Positions 6,552 to 15,809 of a stretch of DNA of 64,000 nucleotides are shown in pieces. A program made the translations under genes and the position numbers. A model generated the notes under the pieces. The model was not told where the DNA came from and made no database searches. It saw only the letters and a program-made list of their open reading frames with translations. Where the stretch lies: the NCBI RefSeq assembly GCF_039544205.1, contig NZ_BAABLF010000005.1:248001-312000 (forward strand). Direction: 5' to 3'. The DNA is from Ferrimonas gelatinilytica (GTDB lineage Bacteria > Pseudomonadota > Gammaproteobacteria > Enterobacterales > Shewanellaceae). Numbering within the stretch: the stretch's first letter is position 1; each line of letters begins with the position of its first letter.

Positions 6552-7505
6552 ATGAGTAACCTCTTAAGCTTTATCGTCATCTTCTGCGTGGCGGCGGTCA
6601 TTATCGGCTCCCTAGCCTGCCTTATCTGGTGCATCAAAGATAAGATGGGCAAGAACGAAGGTGAGTCCATGGGGCACAACTTCGACGGCATCGAGGAGAT
6701 CAACAATCCTTTGCCGAAGTGGTGGAGCTACATGTTCGTCGTCACCATCGTGTTTGGCGTGGCCTACCTGGCGCTCTATCCGGGGATGGGCAACTACCCC
6801 GGCTTGCTGAACTGGTCCTCTGCCAACAAACAGGTACTGAGCATGGAAGAGTCCAATGCTCAGGCAGAGCAGGCGCGCAGTGGCGATGCCGTGGTGCAGT
6901 ACGAGCGTGAGATCGCCAATGCGGAAGCGCGGTTTGGTCCCATCTTCGAAGCCTATGCGGCACGTTCCATCGAAGACCTGGCCCAGGATGAGGAGGCCCG
7001 TAAGATAGGCCAGCGCCTCTTCCTGCAAAACTGTGCCCAGTGCCATGGCTCCGATGCCCGCGGCAGTGCCGGTTTCCCCGACCTGACCGACAGTGCCTGG
7101 CTCTACGGCGGCGATCCGGCGAGCATCAAGCTGACCCTGATGAACGGTCGAAACGGCTACATGCCGCCCAAGGGTGGCCTGCCCATCGATGACGCCGAGA
7201 TCCCGGACCTGGTGGAGTACGTGCTGAGCCTCTCCGGGCGTGATCACGACAGTGACGCCGCGGCTCGTGGTCAGGGCAGCTACATGAAAGGCTGTTTTGC
7301 CTGTCACGGCATGAACGGAGAAGGCAACCAGATGCTCGGCGCCCCTAACCTGAGTGACGACGCCTGGGTCTACGGTGGCAGCCGTGGTGTGATCGCCGAG
7401 TCCATCAAAAATGGGCGCTCCGGTCAGATGCCGGCGTGGAAGGAGATCCTAGGCGAGGACAAGGTTCACCTCATCAGCTCCTACGTCTACAGTCTTAACC
7501 AGTAA
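6552..7505 (+). CDS. ccoP: cbb3 oxidase subunit III, dihaem cytochrome c
   Basis: 317 residues with two N-terminal membrane helices (about 4-28 and 57-77), then two cytochrome c domains with haem motifs CAQCH (from about residue 161) and CFACH (from about 248). It receives electrons from soluble cytochromes and delivers them to CcoO. The repeated LYGGDP and VYGGSR elements mark the duplicated domains. Last structural gene of the operon, closed by a strong hairpin. Confidence 0.97.
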   Translation: MSNLLSFIVIFCVAAVIIGSLACLIWCIKDKMGKNEGESMGHNFDGIEEINNPLPKWWSYMFVVTIVFGVAYLALYPGMGNYPGLLNWSSANKQVLSMEESNAQAEQARSGDAVVQYEREIANAEARFGPIFEAYAARSIEDLAQDEEARKIGQRLFLQNCAQCHGSDARGSAGFPDLTDSAWLYGGDPASIKLTLMNGRNGYMPPKGGLPIDDAEIPDLVEYVLSLSGRDHDSDAAARGQGSYMKGCFACHGMNGEGNQMLGAPNLSDDAWVYGGSRGVIAESIKNGRSGQMPAWKEILGEDKVHLISSYVYSLNQ

Positions 7506-7516
7506 ACGTGTTAATA

Positions 7517-7540
7517 AAGCCCCGCACTGCGGGGCTTTTT
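7517..7540 (+). terminator. Terminator after ccoP
   Basis: GC-rich stem AAAGCCCCGC / GCGGGGCTTT followed by a T-run, 12 bases after the ccoP stop. It separates the structural genes from the assembly genes. Confidence 0.9.
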
Positions 7541-7687
7541 CGCTCTATTACTCCGCTTTTTCCTCATCTCTTACCGATTTCTGCCCAGGCCTTGAGCAAA
7601 GTCACTATATTGCGGCAGCTGTTCCTAGATCTGCCTCCCACAGCCGGTTAGGATGAGACCCAGCTCCCAACGGAAGGTATAACAATA

Positions 7688-8164
7688 ATGACTCCACAAC
7701 CTTGGTATAAGCAGTTCTGGCCTTGGTTCCTGATTATCCTCCCCTGCTGTGCAGTGGTCGCGTCGGTGTACACCTATTTCATCGCCGCCAACACCCCCTT
7801 TGCCATGGTCTCCGAGGACTATTACAAAGAGGGTAAAGGGATCAACCAGGACCTCTCAAGGATCCGCACCGCTCAAAAGCTGGGGCTGCGCTTCTCCCTC
7901 GATATCGAGGATAACGCCATCTTGATCCGTCAACACGGCGGTGAGCCGGTCAACGGTGCCGTTGAAGTGGAATTTCACCACGTCACCCTGGCAGATCGCG
8001 ACTTTACCCAGATGCTGACCCGCGACGGCCACGGCGCCTATCGTCTGCCACTAGAGGGTCCCTTGGAGGGCTCCTGGATGGTTCAGATCGACGCCTATGA
8101 CCAGAGCTGGCGCCTGCAGAGCCGGGTAACCCTGCCCAGCGAAGACACCCTCTGGTTTCAGTAA
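7688..8164 (+). CDS. fixH: FixH/CcoH family assembly protein
   Basis: 158 residues with one N-terminal membrane helix (about 10-33), the conserved FAMVSEDYYKEGK segment and a periplasmic beta-rich domain. FixH-type proteins are needed to mature the cbb3 oxidase, probably in copper delivery to CcoN. GGAAGG precedes the ATG. It is followed directly by ccoI. The fixG/ccoG gene that often lies just before it is not present in this window. Confidence 0.9.
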   Translation: MTPQPWYKQFWPWFLIILPCCAVVASVYTYFIAANTPFAMVSEDYYKEGKGINQDLSRIRTAQKLGLRFSLDIEDNAILIRQHGGEPVNGAVEVEFHHVTLADRDFTQMLTRDGHGAYRLPLEGPLEGSWMVQIDAYDQSWRLQSRVTLPSEDTLWFQ

Positions 8165-8173
8165 GGTACGGTC

Positions 8174-10552
8174 ATGAGCGCGCACCTCTGTTTCCACTGC
8201 ACCGAGCCTGTGCCAGAACAGGCCGGTTTTTCCAGTCACATCGATGGCATCAAGCAGCCGATGTGCTGCCCGGGCTGCGCCGCGGTGGCCGATGCCATCG
8301 TTGCCGCCGGCCTCTCCGACTACTACCGCTATCGCACCGAAACCGGTAAACAGCAGGACGTACCGCCGCAGCTGGCCTCGCTGATTGCCTACGACCTGGA
8401 TGAAGTGCAGCAGGAGTTCGTGGCCGCCCGCGGGGATCTCAAGGAGGTGCTGCTGTCGGTAGAGGGGATCAGCTGTGCCGCCTGCGCCTGGTTGATTGAG
8501 AAGCACCTGGCCGGCCTGCCCGGTATCGCCAAGATCAACGTCAACACCACCACCCAGCGCGCGGTGCTGGTGTGGGACAGCAGTCAGCGAAAACTCTCGG
8601 AGATCCTCTCTGCCATGGCCGCCATCGGTTACCAGGCCTCCCCCTTCCAGGTGGACGCCCAGGAGCTCAAAAACGCCAAAGAGAGTCAGAGTTTCCTACT
8701 GCGTGTCGGGCTCGCTGGCCTGGCCACCATGCAGGTGATGATGCTGGCAATCGCGCTCTATACCGGCTACTGGCACGACCTGGAAACGGAGTTTCGTGAC
8801 TACTTCCGCTGGGTCAGCCTGCTGTTCGCCACCCCGGTCGTACTCTACTCAGCCCAACCTTTCTATTTCAGTGCCCTGCGCGCCCTGTTCAGCTTGCGGG
8901 TGAACATGGATGTGCCGGTCTCCATCGCCATCCTACTGGCCTACGTGGCCAGCTGTGTGGCCACCGTCAAGGGCACCGGAGAAGTGTTCTTCGAGTCGAT
9001 CTCGATGTTTACCTTCTTTTTGCTGGTGGGGCGCCTGTTTGAGCAACGGGCCCGGCGAAAGGCCTCCGAAAACGCCAGCAACCTGCAGAAACTGGTGCCC
9101 GCCACCGCGCAGCTGGTTGAGGGCAACGATAGCCGTCAGGTGGCCGCCCGAACCCTGAAACCCGGCCAGATCTGTCGGGTGTTACCCGGCGAGCGGATCC
9201 CTGTGGATGGCCGCCTTCTCAGTGCCCAAACCCAGCTCAACGAGTCGATGCTCACCGGTGAGCAGGAATCGGTTACCAAACTCAAGGGGGACGAACTCTT
9301 CGCCGGTACCGTCAACCTGGACCAGCCTATCGAGCTTGAGGTATTGCGCACCGGTGCCGACCAAAGGATCAACACCCTGGTAAGGCTTCAGGAGCAGGCG
9401 GTAGCCGCCAAACCGGCCATCGCCCAATTCGCTGACCGAGTCGCGCGCTACTTCGTGCCGGCGATACTGGTGATCGCCGCCCTGACCTACGGGATCTGGC
9501 TGCAACTGGCCCCCGACGATGCGTTCTGGATCATGCTGTCGGTCCTGGTGGCCACCTGCCCCTGCGCCTTGGCGCTGGCCACCCCGGCAGCCCTGACCTG
9601 CGGCACCAACCGGATGATGCAGCAGGGCCTGCTGGTAAAAAGTGCCCGGGCCCTGGAGGCCCTGCCGACCATCGATACCCTGCTGTTTGATAAGACGGGG
9701 ACGCTGACCGAGGGACGCTTCAGCCTGGCTCACACTGCAATATTGAGCGACCGGCTCAGCGAGAACGACGCCCTGGGGATCGCTGCCGCCCTGGAAGCCC
9801 ACTCATCACACCCTTTTGCCCAGGCGTTTCTGCCCTACCGGCGCGCCGGCCTCCGTGCCATTGAAGCACGCTACCACACCGGCGAGGGGATCACCGGCGT
9901 GGTTAAGGGCCAACCTTACCGTATCGGCAAGGCCCGATTTGTGGGGGATGCCAGCCTGCCGGCGGAAAGCATCTACCTTGCGGATCAACAGGGGGTCGTT
10001 GCGGCATTTTCCCTGACAGACCGGTTGCGCAGCGACGCCGGTGCCACCATCAAGAAACTGCGTAGCCAGGGTCTTCGCTGCGAGATGCTTTCCGGTGACC
10101 CCAACCCCAGGGCTAAAGCCATGGCACAGTCGCTGAATCTCGACGATGTCCACTTCGATCACAGCCCGGAGCAGAAGCTCGCCTACCTGGCGGCGCTGCA
10201 GGCTGACGGAAAGAGCGTGGCGATGTTTGGCGACGGCATCAACGATGGCCCGGTGCTGGCCGGGGCCAACGTGTCCGTGGCGATGGCCGGGGGCACGGAT
10301 CTGGCCAAGTGCCATGCGGATCTGGTACTGCTGGGTGAGAAGTTGCAGCCGGTGGTCGATGGCATCTTTACCGCCCGTGCCACCAACCGAGTGATCCGTC
10401 AAAATCTGGCGATATCCCTCTGTTACAACCTGCTGATCCTGCCTCTGGCGGTGACCGGGCATGTTCCCCCCTACCTGGCCGCGGCGGGCATGTCCCTGAG
10501 CTCCCTTGTGGTGGTCGCCAACAGCATCCGTTTATTAAGGCGCCTTTCATGA
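8174..10552 (+). CDS. ccoI: Copper-translocating P-type ATPase for cbb3 maturation
   Basis: 792 residues. An N-terminal Cys-rich segment (CFHC, CCPGC) is followed by a heavy-metal-binding domain with CAAC near residue 100, eight predicted membrane helices, the CPC ion site (from about 462), the phosphorylated Asp506 in DKTGTLTEG, and the hinge GDGINDGP. This is the CcoI/FixI architecture, which exports copper towards the periplasm for the oxidase binuclear centre rather than for detoxification. Its stop overlaps the ccoS start as ATGA. Confidence 0.96.
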   Translation: MSAHLCFHCTEPVPEQAGFSSHIDGIKQPMCCPGCAAVADAIVAAGLSDYYRYRTETGKQQDVPPQLASLIAYDLDEVQQEFVAARGDLKEVLLSVEGISCAACAWLIEKHLAGLPGIAKINVNTTTQRAVLVWDSSQRKLSEILSAMAAIGYQASPFQVDAQELKNAKESQSFLLRVGLAGLATMQVMMLAIALYTGYWHDLETEFRDYFRWVSLLFATPVVLYSAQPFYFSALRALFSLRVNMDVPVSIAILLAYVASCVATVKGTGEVFFESISMFTFFLLVGRLFEQRARRKASENASNLQKLVPATAQLVEGNDSRQVAARTLKPGQICRVLPGERIPVDGRLLSAQTQLNESMLTGEQESVTKLKGDELFAGTVNLDQPIELEVLRTGADQRINTLVRLQEQAVAAKPAIAQFADRVARYFVPAILVIAALTYGIWLQLAPDDAFWIMLSVLVATCPCALALATPAALTCGTNRMMQQGLLVKSARALEALPTIDTLLFDKTGTLTEGRFSLAHTAILSDRLSENDALGIAAALEAHSSHPFAQAFLPYRRAGLRAIEARYHTGEGITGVVKGQPYRIGKARFVGDASLPAESIYLADQQGVVAAFSLTDRLRSDAGATIKKLRSQGLRCEMLSGDPNPRAKAMAQSLNLDDVHFDHSPEQKLAYLAALQADGKSVAMFGDGINDGPVLAGANVSVAMAGGTDLAKCHADLVLLGEKLQPVVDGIFTARATNRVIRQNLAISLCYNLLILPLAVTGHVPPYLAAAGMSLSSLVVVANSIRLLRRLS

Positions 10553-10704
10553 GCATCCTTTACATCCTAATCCCCATCGCCATGCTGTTCGTCTGTGCGG
10601 CAGTGGCAGTGTTTTTCTGGTCCGTTCGCAGCAAGCAGTACGAGGACCTGGATCGCGAGGGCTACTCCATCCTCTTTGACGACCCGGACAACAAGAAAAA
10701 ATGA
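10549..10704 (+). CDS. ccoS: cbb3 oxidase assembly protein CcoS
   Basis: 51 residues: one N-terminal membrane helix, then the family signature of aromatic and acidic residues (QYEDLDREG) and a tail ending in a Lys run. CcoS is needed for haem and copper insertion into the oxidase. It overlaps ccoI by four bases and the next gene by four bases, which implies translational coupling. Confidence 0.93.
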   Translation: MSILYILIPIAMLFVCAAVAVFFWSVRSKQYEDLDREGYSILFDDPDNKKK

Positions 10705-11390
10705 CCGAATACGGCTTCTGGGCCGCGATGTTGGTGGGGTTACTGGGTGGCGGTCACTGCCTTGGGATGTGTGGCGGCATCGTCGGCGCCTTCAGCCGGG
10801 CCCTGCCCAACCACGGGGTTATCGACCTGCAGCAGCGGATCGCCTTTGTTCTGGCCTACAACGGCGGCCGGATCTTTAGCTATACCCTGGCCGGGATCCT
10901 GGTGGGGTTCGCATCCGGTATGCTCGCAGCCCTGTTCCAGCTGGATGCGGCACTCTCCGCACTGCAACTGCTGGCTGCGGTGATGCTCGTCCTGCTGGGG
11001 CTTTATATCAGCCAGCTATTTAGGGGGCTGGCGTACCTTGAACAGCTGGGCCGGCCGCTGTGGCAGCGATTGTCGCCCCTGGCTCAACGACTGTTACCGC
11101 TACACAGTCCTGGCAAGGCGTTCGTCGCCGGTACCCTGTGGGGTTGGTTGCCCTGCGGCCTGGTCTACTCCACCCTAACCTGGGCCCTGGCCAGCGCGGA
11201 TCCGATTCAGGGCGGACTCATTATGGCGGGGTTTGGCCTTGGTACCCTTCCGGCCCTTTTGGCGATGGGGGCCGCAGCTGATCTGCTCGAACGCCTATTA
11301 AATAATAAAAAGTTTCGTTTTTTGAGTGGCTTAGTCCTGATTGCGTACGGTGTTCAAATGGCATATATTGCGCTAAGTCACCTTTTGTGA
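10701..11390 (+). CDS. DsbD_2 / SafE-like membrane protein
   Basis: 229 residues with six predicted membrane helices. The motifs GGGHCLGMCGG near the N-terminus and GWLPCGLVY near residue 150 are typical of the small DsbD_2 (UreH-like, sulfite exporter TauE/SafE) family, in which paired intramembrane Cys residues carry electrons or bind metal. It overlaps ccoS by four bases, and its place between ccoS and fnr is common in related bacteria. A role in copper or thiol handling for cbb3 oxidase is likely, while the exact substrate is unknown. Confidence 0.85.
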   Translation: MTEYGFWAAMLVGLLGGGHCLGMCGGIVGAFSRALPNHGVIDLQQRIAFVLAYNGGRIFSYTLAGILVGFASGMLAALFQLDAALSALQLLAAVMLVLLGLYISQLFRGLAYLEQLGRPLWQRLSPLAQRLLPLHSPGKAFVAGTLWGWLPCGLVYSTLTWALASADPIQGGLIMAGFGLGTLPALLAMGAAADLLERLLNNKKFRFLSGLVLIAYGVQMAYIALSHLL

Positions 11391-11451
11391 CGGGCGTTCG
11401 GGATATACGCTCTTATGATTTGCACCGCAAGCCACCAAAAAAGGACGTACT

Positions 11452-12171
11452 ATGACTCAAGGCTGCGCCATCCACTGTCAAAATTGCAGTATGTCGGAGC
11501 TCTGCATCCCCTTCACGCTCAACAACAATGAGCTCGACGAACTGGATGCGATCATCGAACGCAAGCGCCCTATTCATAAGGGAGATTTGCTGTTCCAGTC
11601 CGGTCAGCCGCTACGCTCCCTGTTTGCCATCCGCTCGGGCTCCATCAAGACCTACACCCTGACCGAGTCTGGCGAAGAGCAGATCACCGCCTTTCACCTC
11701 GCCGGTGATGTGGTCGGTTTCGATGGCTTACATGAGCAGAGCCACCACAGTTTCGCCCAGGCACTGGAAACCGCCATGGTGTGTGAGATCCCTTTCGACA
11801 TGCTCGATACCCTCTCTGCCACCATGCCTGCCCTTAGGCGGCAGATCTTCCGCATGATGAGCCAGGAGATCGTCTCCGACCAGGAGATGATCTTGACCCT
11901 CTCCAAGAAGACGGCGGACCAGCGCATGGCAACGTTTCTGAGCCAGCTGTCGTTTCGCTTCGGAGATCGTGGCTTCTCCTCCCGGCAGTTCCGCCTCTCC
12001 ATGACCCGAGGCGACATCGGGAACTACCTGGGTTTAACGGTGGAGACCATCAGCCGTCTGCTCAGCCGTCTACAGAAGAACCGGGTGATTGAGGTGGACG
12101 GCAAATATGTCACCATCCTGGATATTGAGACACTAACCCGGATCGCTGGTGTCAACCGCAACAAGCCCTGA
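11452..12171 (+). CDS. etrA: Fnr-family oxygen-responsive regulator
   Basis: 239 residues. The N-terminal cluster Cys5, Cys9, Cys12 and Cys18, plus Cys111, matches the [4Fe-4S] ligand pattern of Fnr (four of the five are ligands in the family). Then come the cyclic-nucleotide-like fold, a dimer helix and a helix-turn-helix whose recognition helix has Glu198, Ser201 and Arg202 (ETISR), which reads TTGAT half-sites. It should activate anaerobic and microaerobic genes, including ccoNOQP through the box at 4118. AGGA precedes the ATG. The name etrA is used in Shewanella; fnr is equivalent. Confidence 0.95.
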   Translation: MTQGCAIHCQNCSMSELCIPFTLNNNELDELDAIIERKRPIHKGDLLFQSGQPLRSLFAIRSGSIKTYTLTESGEEQITAFHLAGDVVGFDGLHEQSHHSFAQALETAMVCEIPFDMLDTLSATMPALRRQIFRMMSQEIVSDQEMILTLSKKTADQRMATFLSQLSFRFGDRGFSSRQFRLSMTRGDIGNYLGLTVETISRLLSRLQKNRVIEVDGKYVTILDIETLTRIAGVNRNKP

Positions 12172-12174
12172 CTA

Positions 12175-12203
12175 AACCACGCCCGGCCTTGCCGGGCGTG
12201 GTT
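12175..12203 (+). terminator. Hairpin after the fnr-family gene
   Basis: Perfect 13-base arms AACCACGCCCGGC / GCCGGGCGTGGTT with a 3-base loop, directly after the stop. There is no long T-run, so termination may be partial and some transcripts could continue into uspE. Confidence 0.7.
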
Positions 12204-12280
12204 GTCTATGCTGATCTGAAACAAGGAATTTTCAATCAAAGGTGCCACCATGAAGAGGTGGATCTGGTAAGGAGAACACT

Positions 12281-13210
12281 ATGACTCAGTACAAAAGCAT
12301 CTTGGTGGCGGTGGATCCCAATCACGATGCCCAGCCGGCCATTGAACGGGCGGCGTACCTGGCCCAGCAAAGCCAGGGTAACCTGGTGCTGTCCCTGAGC
12401 GTGTTTGATTTTTCGTACGAAATGACCTCGATGCTCTCCTCGGATGATCGTGAAAACCTGCGCGCCAGCCTGGTGAATCAGCGGAAGGCCTGGCTCGAAG
12501 AGCTGGCGCAGCCGGTTCGGGAGAAAGGGCAAAAGGTGGACACACACGTCACCTGGCACAACCGCCCCTATGAGAGCATCATCGAGCAGGCGCTGCGTAT
12601 CGAGGCAGATCTGATCGTCAAAAGTACCCATCACCACGATAAGCTCAAGTCGGTGATCTTCACCCCCACGGACTGGCACCTGTTGCGCAAATCCCCCATT
12701 CCGGTGTTACTGGTAAAGGACCATGACTGGCCTGAGGCCGGCAAGATCCTGGTGGCCGTCAACGTCGCTGCCGAGGATGATGATCACCAGGCGCTGAACA
12801 ACAAAGTGGTGACCCAGGCGCTTAAACTGGCCAATGCGGTCAAAGCCGAAGTCCACCTGGTGAATGGCTACCCGGGGACGCCGGTCAACATCGCCATCGA
12901 ATTACCGGACTTCGATGCCCATGCCTACAATGAGTCCCTCAAATCACACCATGAAAAGCGCCTTGCCGAGATGGCCAAGCATCACGGCATCAATGAGCAG
13001 AACTGCCATGTACTCGAGGGGCTGCCCGAGGATGTGATCCCGGACCTCGCTGAACAGCTGGACGCAGAGCTGGTGGTGATCGGAACCATTGGCCGGACCG
13101 GCCTCTCGGCCGCCTTGATCGGTAACACCGCCGAGCATGTGATCGACCAGCTGCAGTGCGACCTGCTGGCCCTCAAGCCCGACGGGTTCGAGTCGCCCAT
13201 CACTCTGTGA
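12281..13210 (+). CDS. uspE: Tandem universal stress protein
   Basis: 309 residues made of two UspA-like nucleotide-binding folds (about 1-150 and 151-305). The C-terminal one carries the ATP-binding glycine pattern GTIGRTGLSAALIGNTAE. UspE supports survival under stress and growth arrest in the cytoplasm. AAGGAG lies at a good distance from the ATG. Placement between fnr and ttcA is conserved in related genera. Confidence 0.94.
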   Translation: MTQYKSILVAVDPNHDAQPAIERAAYLAQQSQGNLVLSLSVFDFSYEMTSMLSSDDRENLRASLVNQRKAWLEELAQPVREKGQKVDTHVTWHNRPYESIIEQALRIEADLIVKSTHHHDKLKSVIFTPTDWHLLRKSPIPVLLVKDHDWPEAGKILVAVNVAAEDDDHQALNNKVVTQALKLANAVKAEVHLVNGYPGTPVNIAIELPDFDAHAYNESLKSHHEKRLAEMAKHHGINEQNCHVLEGLPEDVIPDLAEQLDAELVVIGTIGRTGLSAALIGNTAEHVIDQLQCDLLALKPDGFESPITL

Positions 13211-13227
13211 GCCCAGAGCATCCGATC

Positions 13228-13255
13228 GCGGGCCCTGTTAGGGGCCCGCTTTTTT
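13228..13255 (+). terminator. Terminator after uspE
   Basis: Arms GCGGGCCC / GGGCCCGC with a 6-base loop, then six T residues. Confidence 0.9.
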
Positions 13256-13332
13256 CACGCCAGACTTTACCCTGCCCCGCCGTGCTGGAATAATGCCGCC
13301 CCTGATCTCAAGTTGCCGTTAAGGAGCACCGG

Positions 13333-14268
13333 GTGGAAGCGCTGAGCCAAAAGCAAACAACACGCCTGAACAAACTGCAGAAGCGACTGCGTCGCGAAAT
13401 GGGCAGTGCCATCGAAGACTACGCCATGATCGAAGAGGGTGACGTAGTCATGGTGTGTCTGTCAGGCGGAAAGGACAGCTACACCATGCTGGACATCCTG
13501 ATGAACCTGCAGCATCGTGCTCCGGTGCAGTTCCAGCTGGTCGCGGTCAACCTGGATCAGAAGCAGCCCGGTTTCCCGGAAACCGTTCTGCCGGCCTACC
13601 TGAAATCCGTCGGCGTCCCCTACCACATCCTGGAAAAGGACACCTACTCGGTAGTGAAGGAGAAGATCCCGGAGGGGAAAACCACCTGCTCACTCTGTTC
13701 CCGCCTCCGTCGCGGCACCCTTTATGGCTTTGCCCAGAAGATTGGCGCCACCAAGATTGCCTTGGGCCATCACCGGGACGACATCATCGAGACTCTGTTC
13801 CTCAACATGTTCTATGGCGGCAAGATGAAAGCGATGCCGCCAAAGCTGCGTTCCGACGACGGCGCCAATCTGGTGATCCGCCCCATGGCTTACTGTCGTG
13901 AGAAAGACATCGCTGAGTATGCAGAATTAAAACGCTTCCCCATCATCCCTTGTAACCTCTGCGGCTCCCAGGAGAACCTAAAGCGTAAAGCGGTCAAGGA
14001 GATGCTCAATGATTGGGACCGGCAGCATCCGGGCCGCATCGAAACCATCTTTACCGCGCTACAGAATGTGGCCCCGTCTCAGATGGTGGATCGTGGCCAA
14101 TTCGATTTCGTCAGCCTGAAGCGGGATCCCGACGCCAAGTTCGAGGGCTCGGTGGCCGAGGCGGACCTTCCTGCGTTCGACTTTCTTGATGTGAACAACT
14201 CTGGCCACCTAAAGCTGGACCGGAAGCCCGATAACGCCCTGGACGTGGTCAACGTTTACGAGCCGTGA
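13333..14268 (+). CDS. ttcA: tRNA 2-thiocytidine(32) synthetase
   Basis: 311 residues from a GTG start with AAGGAG seven bases ahead. The PP-loop SGGKDS (44-49) adenylates C32 of certain tRNAs. CSLC (Cys119 and Cys122) and the later CNLC supply the Fe-S cluster and sulfur-transfer cysteines. The enzyme is cytoplasmic. The downstream hairpin separates it from the reverse-strand DUF2987 gene. Confidence 0.96.
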   Translation: MEALSQKQTTRLNKLQKRLRREMGSAIEDYAMIEEGDVVMVCLSGGKDSYTMLDILMNLQHRAPVQFQLVAVNLDQKQPGFPETVLPAYLKSVGVPYHILEKDTYSVVKEKIPEGKTTCSLCSRLRRGTLYGFAQKIGATKIALGHHRDDIIETLFLNMFYGGKMKAMPPKLRSDDGANLVIRPMAYCREKDIAEYAELKRFPIIPCNLCGSQENLKRKAVKEMLNDWDRQHPGRIETIFTALQNVAPSQMVDRGQFDFVSLKRDPDAKFEGSVAEADLPAFDFLDVNNSGHLKLDRKPDNALDVVNVYEP

Positions 14269-14283
14269 AACACGGGTAACGAC

Positions 14284-14315
14284 AAAAAAGCCACCGTATC
14301 TGCGGTGGCTTTTTT
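14284..14315. terminator. Bidirectional terminator between ttcA and DUF2987 gene
   Basis: AAAAAAGCCACCG / CGGTGGCTTTTTT around a 6-base loop. A and T runs on both sides let it stop transcripts from both convergent genes. Confidence 0.9.
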
Positions 14316-14335
14316 GACTGTCCGGGACGACCGCC

Positions 14336-14989
14336 TCAGCGGACGATATAGGGCCCTATCCAGCGCGGTGGCGCGCTGAACGCCATGGACCCAAGGGCAT
14401 CAAGCTGGTCGAGGGTCAGGGTGATCCGTCCGCGTTCATCGACCGCCGCCATCAGCGCCTGACCTGATTCACCGGTCGCCAAACTGTCCGGAGCAAGCTG
14501 GATCACCACACCGGTGACATCCGGCTGGAGAAGTCGAAAGGGAAAACCGGCAAAGCCCTTGAGTACCTGATCGAACTGCTGGATAAGAGCGGCCAGCTCA
14601 ACCGGGCTAAAGGTGCTCTGCAGGGGATCGGCGTAGCGCAACTGCATGGCGAAATCGCATTGCGCCCCCTCCTCTACCGTCAGATCCAGCACCGCCTTAT
14701 CCGTTTTGAACTCTGCTTTGAACGGCAGCAACAGTTCGTTGTGGGTATTGACCCCCAGCGGCAGGATCTCGCCCTTGAACCTCAGGGCGGCATGGGTGAT
14801 CTCGCAAGGCACCATGCGCGCCCTGTGGTTGAGATAAAACGCGATGGAAACCAGCGGATAATCCGCCTTGTTAACCACCTTCATGCGATCATAAAAACCG
14901 CCATAATCCAGCATCAGCGCCTGGCTTGGCGCGCTGGCCAGCATCAACAAGCCCGCCGCCAGCGGTCGCCAAAATACACCCTTTCCCAT
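14336..14989 (-). CDS. DUF2987 family exported protein
   Basis: 217 residues with a Sec signal peptide ending near SQALM (about 25). The mature N-terminus has the LDYGGFYDRMKVVNKADYP signature that I associate with DUF2987, a family of Shewanella, Vibrio and relatives without known function. Likely periplasmic. It has two Cys residues that could pair. It is the last gene of a three-gene reverse cluster, 26 bases after the Bax-like gene, which suggests an envelope-related role. Confidence 0.8.
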   Translation of the reverse strand: MGKGVFWRPLAAGLLMLASAPSQALMLDYGGFYDRMKVVNKADYPLVSIAFYLNHRARMVPCEITHAALRFKGEILPLGVNTHNELLLPFKAEFKTDKAVLDLTVEEGAQCDFAMQLRYADPLQSTFSPVELAALIQQFDQVLKGFAGFPFRLLQPDVTGVVIQLAPDSLATGESGQALMAAVDERGRITLTLDQLDALGSMAFSAPPRWIGPYIVR

Positions 14990-15015
14990 GAACTTCCCTA
15001 TGTATTCATTCTGGT

Positions 15016-15804
15016 TTACAGATAGATGTGGTTGTCGCCCAGCATCTGGAGCAGCTCCGCCACGTAGGCTTCTCTACGTTCGGAGTATCGGATAAGGGTC
15101 GGGATCAGGTCCTCGGCAGTTACCGGCTGACCCGCCTTTCGCAGGCCGCGACGAACGTCGCGCAGATCGTCATAGGCCCCATTTGTGTTGATGTTAAGCA
15201 GGTAAGCCGCCACCGAGGCGCGGGGATCGGCAAACTTGGCGACCTCGTGGCTCAGTCCGCTGTCGCGGGAGTTGGGCACCAGGCCGCAGCCTTTACTGAA
15301 GCACCACTGGCCGAAATAGTTATTGCCCTCTACCGCAAAACGCGAGGTGCCCCAGCCGGACTCGTTGGCGGCCTGAATCAGCACCATATCCTCGGGGACT
15401 TCGTCGACCCGCTCAAGCAGGGCCTTTAGGCTCTCCTCATCGAGGTGACGCAGTTCATAGCGGTAGTCCTCCGCCAGCTCAGTCAGGCGCTGCTCCTCGG
15501 TACTGTCCAGGGTTTTTCCCGCCTGTACACGTTCAAGTACGGAGTTCAGCCACTGGCGCTGCGCCAGGATTTTTTGGTTTTCCTCCGCAACCAGGGGGCG
15601 GAGAAAACCGAAAAAAGCGGCTTTCTTTGCCTGCACATCGGTGTAAAGAGAGAAGTCCGGCGCCTGCATCCGGGTCGGGTTTTTCTCCAGCCTCGGAAAC
15701 GACGACGAGGTCACCTCCGGCGGCAGCGAGGTCTGAATGACAATCATCGCCAGCGCGACTGCTGCCAGCCCGAGGGTAATGCGTCCGATACGTCCACTTC
15801 TCAT
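15016..15804 (-). CDS. bax: Bax-like glucosaminidase domain protein
   Basis: 262 residues: an N-terminal membrane anchor or signal (about 8-25), a helical linker and a glucosaminidase-type domain (about 130-258). The domain includes AANESGWGTSRFA, whose Glu is the expected catalytic acid of this lysozyme-like fold, and the FGQWCF stretch. Bax proteins probably cut peptidoglycan in the periplasm. It is five bases after the preceding membrane protein gene, so they are co-transcribed. Confidence 0.87.
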   Translation of the reverse strand: MRSGRIGRITLGLAAVALAMIVIQTSLPPEVTSSSFPRLEKNPTRMQAPDFSLYTDVQAKKAAFFGFLRPLVAEENQKILAQRQWLNSVLERVQAGKTLDSTEEQRLTELAEDYRYELRHLDEESLKALLERVDEVPEDMVLIQAANESGWGTSRFAVEGNNYFGQWCFSKGCGLVPNSRDSGLSHEVAKFADPRASVAAYLLNINTNGAYDDLRDVRRGLRKAGQPVTAEDLIPTLIRYSERREAYVAELLQMLGDNHIYL

Positions 15805-15809
15805 ACCGG

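Noticed and set aside
7592..7605. TTGAGCAAAGTCAC as an FNR box for fixH
   Set aside because: Only seven of ten conserved positions match, too weak beside the perfect box at ccoN.
11377..11391. GTCAC-CTTTT-GTGAC repeat before the fnr-family gene
   Set aside because: It overlaps the stop of the preceding gene and its half-sites point the wrong way for CRP or FNR; five-base arms are common by chance.
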